DNA of 64,000 nucleotides, taken from assembly GCA_037976565.1 (NCBI GenBank), contig CP137671.1, positions 21,349,267 to 21,413,266 of the forward strand. Direction: 5' to 3'. Position 1 is the stretch's first letter; every line of letters starts with the position of its first letter. Below the pieces are notes generated by a model. The model worked only from the letters and a program-made list of their open reading frames with translations. It had not been told where the DNA came from and searched no databases. Position numbers and translations under genes: made by a program. This stretch comes from Mesocentrotus franciscanus (Eukaryota > Echinodermata > Echinoidea > Camarodonta > Strongylocentrotidae). Of this stretch, positions 1-53,400 are shown piece by piece.

Positions 1-371
1 GAGCTTAATCAAAGCAAAGTCATTGTGATTATGTGTACTCCACATAGGATGTCATCAAGTCAAAAGCTAGTTTTTTCGGTCAGCAACTTCTGATTTTGAA
101 AGATTTAGATTTGAAGTTTTCAGAGAGCCGATACTCCTCTAACAGACACTAAAATAGGATATAATTGGTATTATTGTAATCTATGGCTTATAAGCTATCC
201 ATTGATATATAATTCACCTATATCATTTCCCCTTCCGACAGGGTCTTTAAGCCCACCTGGTATATGCAAGGTGGATTCTGTCTAAAATACCAATGAGGTT
301 GAATACACTAGTTCACTGGTCTACTGTCACAGTTCTTCCATTTCGAAAACAAGTAAATATTAGTAAGTTAC
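1..371. other. Intron of gene A, no recognised feature
   Basis: AT-rich sequence downstream of exon 10 on the minus strand. I see no exon, repeat family or RNA gene in it. Confidence 0.5.
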
Positions 372-40968
<40,597 letters not shown>

Positions 40969-41640
40969 TTTTGTATTTTTCCAGCTGCTGGAATATATCT
41001 AGCTCAGCTCTCTATATATCTGATCTACCGCGCATATTTAGTAGATCTCTGATCTGTAATTATTAATGTTGGTAAATAATAGTCGAGCGATCCGAGCGCG
41101 AGCGAGCGAGCGTATCATATGCATATCGCATGCATGCAAGCTATTCGACACATAGCGTACACACCCACATTATACTGACATTGTGACTCCGTAGGTACTT
41201 GTGTTATCTTTACGCGCGTACATCCCACATTATTTTTCTTTCAGACGTTTCAATATTTTTGCGAGTGCGTTTCACCGTTCGAACGTAGGCAAATCAAAGC
41301 TCCGAGAAGAAAAATAAAAAAGCTACTGTATTGAAGTAGACTAGTTATACGATATCTATATCTAAGGCGTAAATATTCACTCCTGAATGATAAACGCCTA
41401 TAAACCAAAGCAACAACAAAATATATTTTTTTTTCCGCGACGATAAAAATCAGTGCATCGAGTTTGGGCATCGAACCATATCAGTTTGTGGTAGACTACC
41501 ACTAGTCATACTCAGGGGAACAATAACATAGGTTTTAAAAAGGTAAATGTTATTTCACTCGTATTTCCCAAGAATACAAAAGGCGTCATTCTGTTTCTTC
41601 AGAATAGACCGGCTACTATCATATTCTAAGTTATGGATGT
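40969..41640. promoter_or_regulatory. Likely 5' flank of gene A
   Basis: Upstream of the initiator ATG on the minus strand. It includes the CpG-containing 'gatccgagcgcgagcgagcg' near 41089-41110 and repeated 'gcatatcgcatgc' motifs (40740, 41120). No TATA box or initiator can be placed with confidence; the assignment rests on position. Confidence 0.35.
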
Positions 41641-41661
41641 TTCTTTAGTGGGGACCTATCT

Positions 41662-43528
41662 AGCCCGGGGGGTATTCACGTATATTGGGTATACGGGTGT
41701 AAGGGTATAAGGGTGACTTTTTCAGGAAAGATCCTTAGACATGGGTCCCCTTTTCATTAAAAAAAATCCTTAGACATGGGTCCCATTAAAAAAAAAAACC
41801 CTTAGACATGGGTCCCCTTTTTCATTTATTCCTTTCCCCTCTTTTCTCCCTCATTTTCCCCGGGATTTTGGGATTTGCTCATAAATACTCGAGCCTACAT
41901 TGTAAATACCTAAATATCTCCCATCTCTAAATAAATCCGGGGCCTAAACAATATTGGGGAATCCTTCGGTGATTGCATTTCCCGTGTACGAGGTGCATAG
42001 CCTACGTAGCTCGTAAACTCAACCAGACCCCGGGGTACCATATCAGGACCCCATGGGCCCTATACCGGGTACTCATATGGCATAATGCGCGCTAGGTATG
42101 GTATCCGCCCGTATAGGGGTAGTACCCTCGGGAAAAAAAGTGCATTTTAGTGAACATAAAAGGTAAATCATGTCATATTTAAAAGGAGTGTATAAATGGT
42201 TTTATACTAGGTGCAACAAAAATTCTGGTGTACTTTGAAAAATCTTTTAATTAAAACAGGAAAAGTCCTTCAATTAAAACAGATGCTAGAGGTGCTAGCA
42301 CAATATAATTAAGTTGCATGGTGTTTTCATCTTTATGTGTGTAAACTACTTGTAAACTACATGTAGTATAGTACAGTTTACTAATAAAGAATTTTATCGA
42401 GAAACTGCAAAATGATTGGCCATTGTATTATTACAGCTAAAAAAATGGAATATTTAAAGTTTGAAATCCTTAGACATGGGTCCATTTTTCACAAAAAAAT
42501 CCTTAGACATGGGTACCTATTTACAGCAAAAGGACCCTTGGATGTGGGTACACTGCAAAAACCAGGGTGTTAAATTTCTAACACCAGTATGGTATTGAAT
42601 TTTTTTGACACTATTGGTGTTATTTTTAACACCGGTCAGATTTAAGCATGCATTAATAATTACTGGGTGTTAAGTAACATGGTGTTGTTTTATGCTTGGT
42701 GTTGAAAGTATCATCACATGATTTCGTTTAAGGCGGTTGATTGGTCGAATAAGTTTTCACAAAGTGTACGCGCGCTTAATGATTACTTTACACGTGTTCA
42801 CAGAAAAATACATTTATCATGATTTGTTAAGCAAATTATGACAATGCACATCAATTTTGTGATTTGTATTTTCCTTTGGCAATTATTGACCAATAGATTA
42901 TATGTCCGATCTTGTTACAATTATATTAACGTTTTAGCAATAGATATATTGATTATATGATTACTAACCAAGAAACAACATGCATGTTTATTATATATAT
43001 ATGTGTACCAGCCTGTACCACATACATGTTAATCTTGAATTTACTTCAAATGATCTATGTGATGGAGTTAATGCAATGGAGATTAGAATATACCTATTGG
43101 TGGACAGTTGCCAACATCGATTATGAATTATCAGTTTACCACTGGTTCCTCTACCCTGGTCGATAATAGGGAATATGGAATGTGGGACCATTAGACATAC
43201 ATAGAAAAATCTCTAATGGATCAACAAGAATATAAACACCAAAAGTGGAATTGAATTTGTTATGATTCCAGATATTGGTGTTAATCTACACCAGTAGGAG
43301 TTGTCAAATATTAACACCAAAAGTGGAATCGAAATTATCTAATTCCAGAAAATGGTGTTAAGTAACACCAGAGGAGTTGCACGATATAGATACCAAGAAA
43401 GTGTTAAATTTAACACCCTTGGTGTTAAATTTAACACTCTGGTTTTTGCAGTGTATGGGTTCGGAGGTCTCAGCCGCACACCCCCGTCCGACTATAATCT
43501 GAGTACCCCCTCCCCCCCCCCCCGGGCT
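41662..43528. mobile_element. Outer element with AGCCCGGGG ends, carrying a nested element
   Basis: Begins TAGCCCGGGGGGTATTC and ends GTACCCCC...CCCGGGCT. It contains several 'ccttagacatgggtcccc' units on either side of the nested insertion (41730-41815 and 42465-42550). Without the insert, 'gatgtgggta' joins 'tgggttcggagg'. Confidence 0.7.
42551..43453. mobile_element. Nested element, CACTGCAAAAACCAG ends, TA target
   Basis: Left end CACTGCAAAAACCAGGGTGT and right end ACACTCTGGTTTTTGCAGTG are inverted; TA flanks both sides. Subterminal 'ggtgttaaatttaacacc'-type motifs are repeated many times at both ends (42565-42720 and 43250-43440). Confidence 0.9.
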
Positions 43529-43559
43529 ATCTATAGTGACGAGTTATTCCTTTAACCTG

Positions 43560-44540
43560 TTATTAATTATAATGAACTACAATACTCGGAATCCAGTCTG
43601 CATATATTACTTGTTGCTATGTCGGGCAAGCCTCGGACAAGCTTTCATGTCGTAAAGAAAAGCCTTTGGGTAAAAAGTGTGCATCAAATTTGAATATATG
43701 TTAGTAATTTAAGCCGGTCTGTATATTCGCTCAACCTCAAAATGCACTGATTTGTAATCATGTGATAAAACAATGAAAAGAATCAGTTTATATCAATGTT
43801 TCATTTAGTGAATCACGATGCGGAAAACGTGAACCCAGAGCCAACTGGGAAAATCTTTCTTTTTCTCTCTGTTTTGCTTTCAATAATGCTATCCTAGAAA
43901 AAGTCGGATTTCTTTTTTTTTTTTTTTTTTTTTTGGGGGTAATTCTGAATCTTCTTCTTCAATTCTTCTCCTCCCCCTCCTCCTCCCTCTTCTTCATCAT
44001 CATCTTTTTCTTCTTCTATTCGTGACTTCTTCTTCTTCTTCTTCTTCTACGACTTCTACTTCTTCAAATTCTTCTACTTAATTCTTCTTCTCCTCTCTTT
44101 TCCAAATGATTATACTCTTCTCCTCAGTGCCTCGATCCTAGCTCTCCTTAATCTCTCCCTCTCTCTCTCTCTCTCTGATATATATATGTGTGTGTATAGG
44201 CCTATATATATATATATATATGTATATGCATGCCTACTGTATAGCTATAGGCAGGTAATCTGAGAACATTTTTGTTGTTTGTTTGTTCATTGGTCTGGCT
44301 CACTATATCAGCAGTGAGGGCGCAATTGCATGCAGGAATGAATACCGTCTTGTGCAGTGAGAAACAATCATCGGCAAATTTGAAATTTATTATGAGGAAA
44401 GAAAAAATATAAAAACAAATCAGAAAAAGTATTGATATTGACTAGATGAACAATAGAGTAAACTTTATTCTTATATTTTTTCTCGAATATTCTGTTCTGA
44501 ATCATGTATTATGACAATATATGAAATATATGAAATATAT
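43560..44540. other. Intergenic: CTT-rich and (CT)n/(TA)n tracts
   Basis: Poly-T (43911-43935), CTT/TTC repeats (43945-44090), (CT)n at 44155-44177 and (TA)n at 44180-44220. No gene seen. Confidence 0.7.
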
Positions 44541-44542
44541 AG

Positions 44543-44706
44543 GTGAAGTAAATGGGGACCTGGTAGGAATTTATTCCTTGAAACGCAGAGCGCGTAACAG
44601 CTGCACTGCTAAAGCCAGGGTAATTATGCTGCATTATTGTAGAGCGCTTAGAGACTTCTGATAAAGTAAGTGTTAGGCGCTATATAAGCAAATATAATTA
44701 TTATTA
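44543..44706 (+). mobile_element. tRNA-SINE, 5'-truncated copy of the 20591 family
   Basis: Lacks the tRNA head. Shares 'aaatggggacctggtaggaa', 'ttattccttgaaacgc', 'ctgctaaagccagggtaat', 'ggcgctatataagc' and an ATT tail with 20591-20880. Confidence 0.8.
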
Positions 44707-45189
44707 TAAACAAAATTACATGTAAATTTTCGATGTGAAAATTTATTTGAAATTTTGTATAAACAAAAATGTGAATCTGGCTTATTTGCAGGTTAGTTTA
44801 TAAGAGGAAGGAATACAACACTTATAAAAAGCTAATATCATCTCTCCATGAGCAAAATAATCTAGACAGCTTCACTAGAGGCCTGGAGAGTTGGTAAAAA
44901 ATGGGCGAAATAGGGATTTTTGATGACTTTATTCCATTAAATTATGATGATATGAATACTTTTTCTCAAACTGGTCTAATCTGTCGAAATCCCGGGCCAC
45001 ATTACAATATAGCCTATACTGAATGAGGGATTACGTCATGTTCTCATTCCCCCTTGATCTACATTTCTTTCTTTCTTTCTTCTTTGATTTTTTTACCTCT
45101 TTTGTATTTGTATTTTTTGGGGGGGCGGGGGCGATATTTCAACTTTTGCTCCTACAAATTGCTAAGTATCGTGTTTATAATCTTTCAGA

Positions 45190-46530
45190 CAGGGGCGGCG
45201 GAGTGTATTTCAAAGTGGGGGGGGGGGACCAGAAAAAAGGGGCACCTACAAAGGGAAAACTCAAAGCGAAATTATACAATTTTTATACATTGGTAGGCCC
45301 TTATACCCCTACATTGTGATAATTATCAGGCACGATTTGATTGTTCGTTTCTCTCTTTACATGGTCCAAGATACTGCTTAAGCATCATACTTTGCAGTTG
45401 GGTGTGATGGTCTGAAAATTTATTTGTGAGCGAGCACAAATTTAAAGATTTGTGAGGTTGCAGTGCGAAAACTTACATCATATAAAGAGGGAAAAACAAT
45501 TCTAATCATGAATGACTGAAAAGATCTTAAATAAGAAACAAAATTATAGTTACATAAAATGCGAGCGAGCTTTGGGTAAAATTGAAGAAAAGGTTGCTGT
45601 TAGTCATTCTAAATTTGGAGCACATTTCATGGTGAAAGGAAAAGGGGCACACATCCAAAGTGAAAAGGACACTTATTAGAAAAGAAAAGGAGCACCTGGC
45701 AAAGTAATAATCGTAATTATCAGAGGCGAAAATGGGGCACTACTCGCACCTGATAAGGGGCACTCACCAGAGATGAACAAAAAGGCACTTATGAGAACGG
45801 AAAAAGGGCAATTATCAGAAATAAAATGGCACTAATTAGAAAGGATAGGGGCACGTGTAAAAAAGGGGCACTTATCAGAGATGAAAAAGGGCACTTATTA
45901 CAAATTTAAAGGGTGCACCTCTCAACATTTGATAAGGGCACTCACCGGAAATGAAAAAGGCATTTCTTGTACCTGAAAATGGGCACTCACCTGAGATGAA
46001 TAGGGACACTTGTGAGAATGGAAAGGGGCACTTATTACAAAGGAAAATGGGCACTTGTCGAAAGAAAAGGGGCACATACGAGATTGTAATAGAGGCATTT
46101 ATCAGACGTGTGAGAAGGGGCATTTATGAGTAAGGGAAGTGGCACCTATATGAATGTTGAAGGGGCACCTATTAGAAATAAAAAGGGGCACTTATCTGAA
46201 GTAAAAGGGGACACCTTTTCTTTGTAAAAGGGGGTACTTGAAAAAGTGTGGGGGCACTGTGAGAAAGGGAAGTGGCTCTTATTAAAAAATAAAAAGGGCA
46301 TTTATCAGAAAGAAAGAGGGCACTTATTAGAAGGAAAAGGAGGCATGTGTCAACATAAAAGAGGGCACTTATGAGAGGTGAGAAGGGGCACTCATCAAAG
46401 ATAAAAAGGGGCACTTATTTGAAGTAAAAGGGGCAACTTTCCTATGTATAAAGGGGCACTTTAGGAGTACTTGAAAAAGTGGGGTGGGGTGAGGGCACTG
46501 TGCCCCCTACCCCTGGCTCCGCCGCCTCTG
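45190..46530. mobile_element. hAT-type element with internal GGGGCAC minisatellite
   Basis: Inverted ends CAGGGGCGGCGGAG and CTCCGCCGCCTCTG with the 8-base target duplication CTTTCAGA (45182-45189, 46531-46538). Most of the interior (about 45610-46490) is a degenerate minisatellite of 20-30-base units such as 'aaaaggggcacttatcagaa'. No transposase coding is visible, so it was mobilised in trans. Confidence 0.9.
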
Positions 46531-46539
46531 CTTTCAGAG

Positions 46540-48220
46540 TACTGTAATTATAAAGAATTTGCCACCTTCTCACCCCTGACTGAATATTATGAGACTCTCT
46601 CACTCTTTATTATGCATTTTAAATGAGGCTTACAAACAAAACAAAACAAACAAACACAAAACAAACAGATAAACACTGTACTTACACACACAGAAAAGGG
46701 CTCTCGCAACAGCAACTCATGACTTCTCATTTTATTATTTTCTTGAATCTTGAAAATGTATTTAATGCCAATCTATTACGCACACCATTGTATTGTCTTT
46801 AGACAATTAATAATGAGATGAAACACTAAAATGTGGACTACTTCTCCTTACACCATGCCACCAACAGTATTTTCAATGCTAAAACAAACAGTTATAACCA
46901 TCGTATTCAAATAATATTCTTACTCGAACATAAATAAACTAAGTGATCATGACACAAATCATGAAATGCAACCTCTTCATTCTCGGGCTATATGTCAGTT
47001 ATAGATGAACGTGTGAGGGGAGGGGAGTAAAGCAATATGTTTATAGACCAACTTTTCTTACTACTTATCCTACTGCTAACATCAGTTGGAATATCACGGA
47101 AAGTGCTTTAAATTCTCTTCACATGTTCATGTTCATAACACATTTTTCAGAATATATGCACAATTAGATAATATTTCACATTTGGCAAGTACCATGGTCT
47201 ATTGTTAAGTAATTTTGCTAGGTTTCTTTTATGATTAGGCAAATCATTTTCAATCTATTTCGCAACGTGACGTATATCGTTCCTCGCATAGGTCTATATA
47301 CCATACATTAAAAAAATGTATATGAATGTCATAAAACAGACGAATATATCTATATAATAATCATTACCACAGGACTAGTAATGCACAATATCTAAACATG
47401 ATCGCTTACATTCACATTTCACAACCAAATTAGCAGACAAAGGTATAAATAAGTATACAATTATCATAATTATAGGAGAATGAGAATAAACGATATTAAT
47501 GGTGAAGTCCATTACCAAATTCATACTTATTATCAACATCAATTCCAGTAATAAACAATACGGAGCTGAAAGTGAAAAATGAAATAAAATTTCAACCATT
47601 TGCAAATCATGGAATGTAATTATACTCATGAAATTGAATTTAGAATTGCTGGATTGTGCATGATACATATCAATTTGAGATTGCACATATGAATTCAAAT
47701 ATCATGTTCTAGTAGATAATAGCCCTGGATAAGGATTTCTTACGTAATCACGCAAGCGATACTGCGTATAATTATAAGCTCCAACAGCGAATGATGCATT
47801 ATTTTTAAGGGCGCTGGGGGTGGCGCATATATATATATATTTTAATGATAGAAAACAATAATATATGGCCTACATAATCATGGCCTATTATAAATAACAG
47901 GCCATTAATGTTTTTAGCAACAGGGGGATGGCTGCCGGAAAATATTTGAGAAAAATGGCAAACGATAGTGATTGCAATGACTGGAATATAATGTAAAAGA
48001 TTTTGTATTATACTACGGAATGAAAGTTTCTATATTCTAAAATAAAAATATTTCTGGAGTGGTCACCCTCCTTAGCAATACTTTACACGTAAGACCAACC
48101 TGGTGCAAATCGCAAATTGTTCTATGATAATGTTTACGAGCGTTAAATTTCATATGTTATAAGATGATGACGTGGATCCTAATCAAATGATTGGTTGAGA
48201 GCGTGCACGTGACTAGGCAT
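46540..48220. other. Intergenic, AT-rich, nothing recognised
   Basis: No coding segment or RNA gene supported; short (TA)n at 47829-47842. Confidence 0.45.
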
Positions 48221-48229
48221 TTATTTTGC

Positions 48230-48495
48230 CTAACACGTAATTTTGAAAATGACCGGTCATTATCAAATGCTAATGACCGGTCATTAAAAATCTGATGTTA
48301 TAAAACATCATTTTATAAAACAAATGAAACATAATCTTATAAAAAAATAATACACATCATTTTGTTCGGGCATTAGTAAAATTACCTACACTCGGTACCT
48401 TCAAAAAAGCCCGAACACCCTCGGCTATCGCCTCGGGCGTGTTAGACTGTTCCAAAGGTACCTTGTGTGGGTAATTCTTACTAATGCCCTCACTG
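48230..48495. mobile_element. Probable foldback element
   Basis: 'gggcattagtaaaattacct' with 'cggtacctt' (48368-48403) is mirrored by 'aaggtacctt' with 'gggtaattcttactaatgcc' (48457-48489). A second small palindrome 'aatgaccggtcatt' occurs twice just to the left. Confidence 0.6.
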
Positions 48496-48499
48496 CTGT

Positions 48500-48833
48500 G
48501 TATTATTTGTATATTATGGTCTATATAGTAATTCACTTCATAGTTGCATTACGACTAAAGAGAATTCAAGGAAGAAAAATCCAAGGAAGGACCAGCCTCA
48601 GATTGTCTTTGTGATTTGACTCCATGCCAAAAGCAATGAAATCGGTCTGTGGTATACTTTTACCACAGACCAAATTATTTATCCTAAATAGAATGATCTT
48701 TTATTTACTTGGTTTTTCTTCTCCCTCGCAGTAGAAATCCAACCTAATTTATCTACCAACAATATTATTTCCTGTCCAAGCAATACAAAATAACCTGATA
48801 AGTTATAAGTTCAACTTTGCCTTCAATTAATTG

Positions 48834-48865
<32 letters not shown>

Positions 48866-50350
48866 CTTTCCTTCTTTCTCTATCTCTGCACTGAATAAAT
48901 GTATTATGTGATATACTCTCAGTTGAGTTTATTTATACATGTACAGCACCTATATGTCATGTTTGTATTGCACAGGTTTGCCATGAGTATCTCATCTTTA
49001 ATTGGATTTGATGCCCTATAAGTCTTAAATATTATTATTACTTTTTATATCTTGTGCAAATTGTATTGTTGGATCATGTTTTATCCATACAAGAATGGCC
49101 TAAAGGTGTTTGAGGACGCAAAGTCTCAATACTGCAAAATGTAAAATCTATTTACCAAGAGACGAGGAAACAACCGGGGTGCCGCAGGACATCTCTAGGG
49201 GTGCCGCGAGAGAAATTCAGTAAGTGTATATTACAAGTTATTTTAGAATAATAATAGTAATTTTGTGATAACAAAATACTACAAAACCGCTATATATTTT
49301 CATGAAGAAATATAGCATTTCCAAGATAATTAAGCGTTTTTCTTCCTCCCTCGCTTCGCTCTCGCAACATTGATTTCAGGCAGGCAAGTGCCTACATACT
49401 TCCATATTTGGGCAACGAGGTGCCTGAATATCCTTATATTTGACAGCAAGGTGCTCAAATATCGTCATATTCGGGAAGAAAGTTGCCCGAACAATATACT
49501 TTTTTATTTAGCTTTAAAGTTCAATTTCACCATGCGCGTACACCTCACTCGCTTAAAGATTCTGGGCAACGAGATGCCCGAGTCATATTCGTGTATCGAG
49601 GTTACCGAATATATTTTTGTATACAAAAAGTCATGTACATGTCCATATTCAGCGACGAGGTGCCCGCATACATAATTTTATATCTCAGTGTGTTTTTATC
49701 ACACACAAAATAAATTTCCCCATATGAAAATATCATTTTTTTTTCTCGCTCGCCAGGTTTTGAAACGAATGTACCCATACGTGTATACATGGCATTATTT
49801 TGACGATTTTTTTAATTTCCTAGAAGGGTTCTGTGAATAAAAAAAATTTGAAAAATGCTGGTATAGAGTGAAGAAGTACTCTAGGTAAGAATTTGGGCAA
49901 ATCATTCGATAGTGAACATAGGTCGGGATCTGCACCATAAAATTGAGGGTGTCTCGAAATTCATAGTTTCAGTACTAAAAAAAGCAGAGCAAATTTCTTC
50001 GCTCAGGGGAGCCTCCTCGAAAAAATGATGAGTAAAGGACCTAATGGAGGCACAGTTAGAATGTAACGCATTTAAAACTACAAACTGTAAACAAACAAAA
50101 ACTTATTAGGGGTACCCTTACAGACTACCCGTCCCCTGTTGCATGCTCTCTACATTCCCTGGTATATTGGCCCTTTGGTATGGATGAGAAATTTTCATCC
50201 CCTATGCATTCCGTTTGCTAGCTTCCTCCACATAATATGTGTCTCCCTCTTAGAGCTTCCGCAAAGAAGTCTGAAAAACTCGAGTGGGGGGGGGGCAGAT
50301 GAACATACAAATCAGCAGACAATTAAACTGCCAACTATTATGGGAATGGG
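48500..50350. other. Intergenic, 3' flank of gene B
   Basis: (CT)n at 48835-48861; repeated 'gcaacgaggtgcc' and 'gggtgccgc' phrases at 49150-49680 form a weak degenerate repeat. The 3' UTR of gene B must begin just below 50358, but I see no unambiguous polyadenylation signal close to it. Confidence 0.45.
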
Positions 50351-50357
50351 AATGGGG

Positions 50358-50470
50358 TTAGTTTGAAGAAATGGCCATGGTGGCTGGCTTCAGCTCGAAT
50401 GGTATTCGGATTTCACTGTCCAGGCCCAGATAGCAGTCACTCACAACGTGTAGAGAACATAGTATGGTAC
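50358..50470 (-). CDS. ASCC3-like: Gene B terminal exon with stop codon
   Basis: Codes (G)TILCSLHVVSDCYLGLDS, then EIRIPFELKPATMAISSN and TAA. SDCYLGLD is the signature near the ASCC3 C-terminus. The exon uses a TTTTACAG acceptor and joins the previous exon in phase 1. Confidence 0.88.
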
Positions 50471-53400
50471 CTGTAAAAGAATAACATCATTGTTTGAGAA
50501 TCATGTACTATTATGTGCAAGTATTAGTCTTCACAAAGTCATGTGGAAATCAATCACTGAAAGATATAGATTTTTTTTTCACATCAACTAAAGTCATCAA
50601 CTAAAGTCTTTCAAGAATTCAACCTAAGCAATTTCAATAGTCTTGTCTGTCGTGAGTTGTCAATCACTTTTGAAATATGTGAACATTACAATGTCGCGTG
50701 GCATCATGCATCCCGACAAGATTTTTTATAGGCAAGACTATAGGGCATTAAAACTTGACTTTAGTTGATTTCTTGAAAGCCTTAGCGATCGTGTTTAGAG
50801 AGGAACATAAAGAAACTTTGTAGGCATCTTGAGCATCCCCTATAAAGGATACATGTGCAATAATACATGTATGTATATTAGCTATTATTACCTATTTTAT
50901 AAAGTAAAAATGCTCCATTCCAATTTCGAAAACCACAACATGATTTTAGACTGCTTACCCTTTCTCGGGGGCATCTGGAATGGAAGGTCCACGGTAGTCC
51001 GGCCAAAGACGTGGTCAATTCTCTTCCAAGACAGAAGGTTATTGGTGTTTGTTTCACCGAGGGCCAACCACCATCTCACCTCCTTCCTCTGGGGGTATCG
51101 TGGGGTGTGGGATACCCTCTAAATAAGGGTAAAATAAGGTGATTTAAAGCAGAATTAACTGAATGAGAAAGCCCTTTTTTTAAATCTCACAGTAATAAAT
51201 GCGTCAAAGTTAACATGTTAGGTATAGACCTAAATGAAATATTTTAGAGATTGTCCCCTCTATTAATTTTCTTTATTTTTAATTCAAGAGCCCTTCATAA
51301 GGTGTAAATGAGAGAAAAAGAACTGATAATGATTTCAAAAGCTGATTACAAAATATGTATAATACTGGGTATAACCACAATAACAATCTCGCCAGAAAAT
51401 TATCTAGTACGCCCTTGTTTTGATAAAGTGCAATATTTTTATCTCGTCTATGATTAGGGCTATCCTGTTTTCCAAAGGCTTTGTACATGAAAATTAAATA
51501 TAATAATGGAAACAATTCCTGAAAAACCATATAAGATTCCATGGTCTGATAAGAAAAAATAATAAGCGCAGGAATGTCAGCAAGTTGATCCGATCCACAG
51601 ACTACAAAATGCAGAGCCCAATTTAGTGGGGGAGGGGGCACAAACAGCATGTGCCCCTGAAACTAAATTTGCATACCATAAAGGACACAGCACAACAAAT
51701 TGCCTCTAAACAATTTGTGCCCTTTTCGTTAAAAAAAAAAAGATTTGTGTCCAAATTTTAAGAAAATCTTTGATCTACCCCTAAAAGATTGTACATACCT
51801 TTGCTCCTTTATTCTGTTGTCGGAGATTGACATGCATTGTGTATTCTTGGTTCGCTTGAGCTGTCGTGGTTACAGTGCTTTCAATATCATCTTTATGAAC
51901 TATTGGGGTTTTTTACCATGAGAAATATAAGAACAAAATTAAGGACGTGAGCGAATTATGAAAACAATTCCCCCTCCCAAAAATGTGCATCTTAAATCAG
52001 AATTGATGAAGCAACTGTGATGAGAAATAATATATATATAAATTGACAGGACTGTATGAATAGAACGAGAGAAATACAAAAAATGTTTTTGAAAAAGATT
52101 TGGAAATGGGAAATAAAGAAAAACAAAATATTTAAACAAGGTTCATACCACTATAATGCTATAATTCAAAATAACAGTCACAGTTACATCAGATTTATTC
52201 TTCCTGAAAAAAGAATAATTTAAGGTCATTAAACACATTAACAAGAAGAAAAAAAAGAAAAGATAAAACAATCAGAGAAATGAATAAGCAAAATACAAGA
52301 AAACAATTGACCTGTTGTGATTATTCTTACTTGACTTCGGAAGTCGCCTAGCCACATGCCTGTTGGTTGCTGTTTGTGATGGACCGTCACTTATTGACAC
52401 ATCTATCTTGAGAATAGGCAGCTTTCCTAGAGCATCCCAAATCTAAAGTAGATATCAAATTCAATATTTTCAAGATTTTATCGAAAATAATAATAATAAT
52501 ACAAAAATAATAATAACTAGAAATATTGAAATATCCACTGTCGCGCAATGCGAATGTATCCCCCCCCCGGCACTGGCAGCGATTTTTGTGTCATCCAATT
52601 ATGTTTGAAGGAGTGACAAAGATCCCCTCTCCCCTCCCTGAAACAAAAGGATTACGTAGAGATCGCCACTAGTGGCTCGGACTAGCTATTGTCAAGACTA
52701 GGAGCAGCATCACCCAAACAGTATGTGTGTAGATATGAGTATAATGCATCTCTATAGAAAATTTGAAAGAAATGTGTCAAAAAATGCGACCTGCAGAGCG
52801 ACACAAGATTTCCCCTAAAATACGACCTTTGACCCTATAACAGACGGAACACAGATGGCAGCATCACCAAACATTAAAGTTGTGTAGATTTTACTAAGAC
52901 ACACCACCAAACAAAATTTGAAAGAAATCCGTCAAGAAATGTGGCAGTTAGAGCGCATAGGACATAGGACCCCAAAAGTGTAGATGTGTAGATTGTACCA
53001 AGATACATCTCCATACAAAATTTGAAAGAAATCCGTCATGAAATATGACCTGCAGAGCGCATGCACACTAGACACCCACCAAAATTGACCCTATAAATCA
53101 TGGGACACTGGTGGCAGCATCACCAAAAACTATAGGTGGGTAGATTTTAACAAGATACATTTCCATTCTGGGTCTTATTTTCAAGCAATCTGCTTACAAT
53201 GACAGTCCTTCTTCCGCAAATAAGTTTATAATGTTTGATGAAATTTGGTATTTATGACAGTTTGCCATATTGTTTTTGAAAATAACAATTATGATATATA
53301 TGCTTAGTTATGATTCACTGTCAGAAAAATACTTAATGTATTTGGTATTACTATTGTTATGGAAAATCTGTGTACTTATATGAATGCAGAAGAAAAGAAA

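Noticed and set aside
45875..46414. Minus-strand frames such as Cys/Pro/Phe-rich 80-82-residue peptides
   Set aside because: They are translations of the GGGGCAC minisatellite inside a hAT-type element.
52149..52203. Exon-like segment reading KNKSDVTVTVILNYSIIV in gene B, with splice-like ends
   Set aside because: It would need a GC donor at 52359 and then breaks the phase to the next exon. Skipping it (52331-52442 joined to 51799-51899) uses canonical sites and keeps frame, so it is left as intron.
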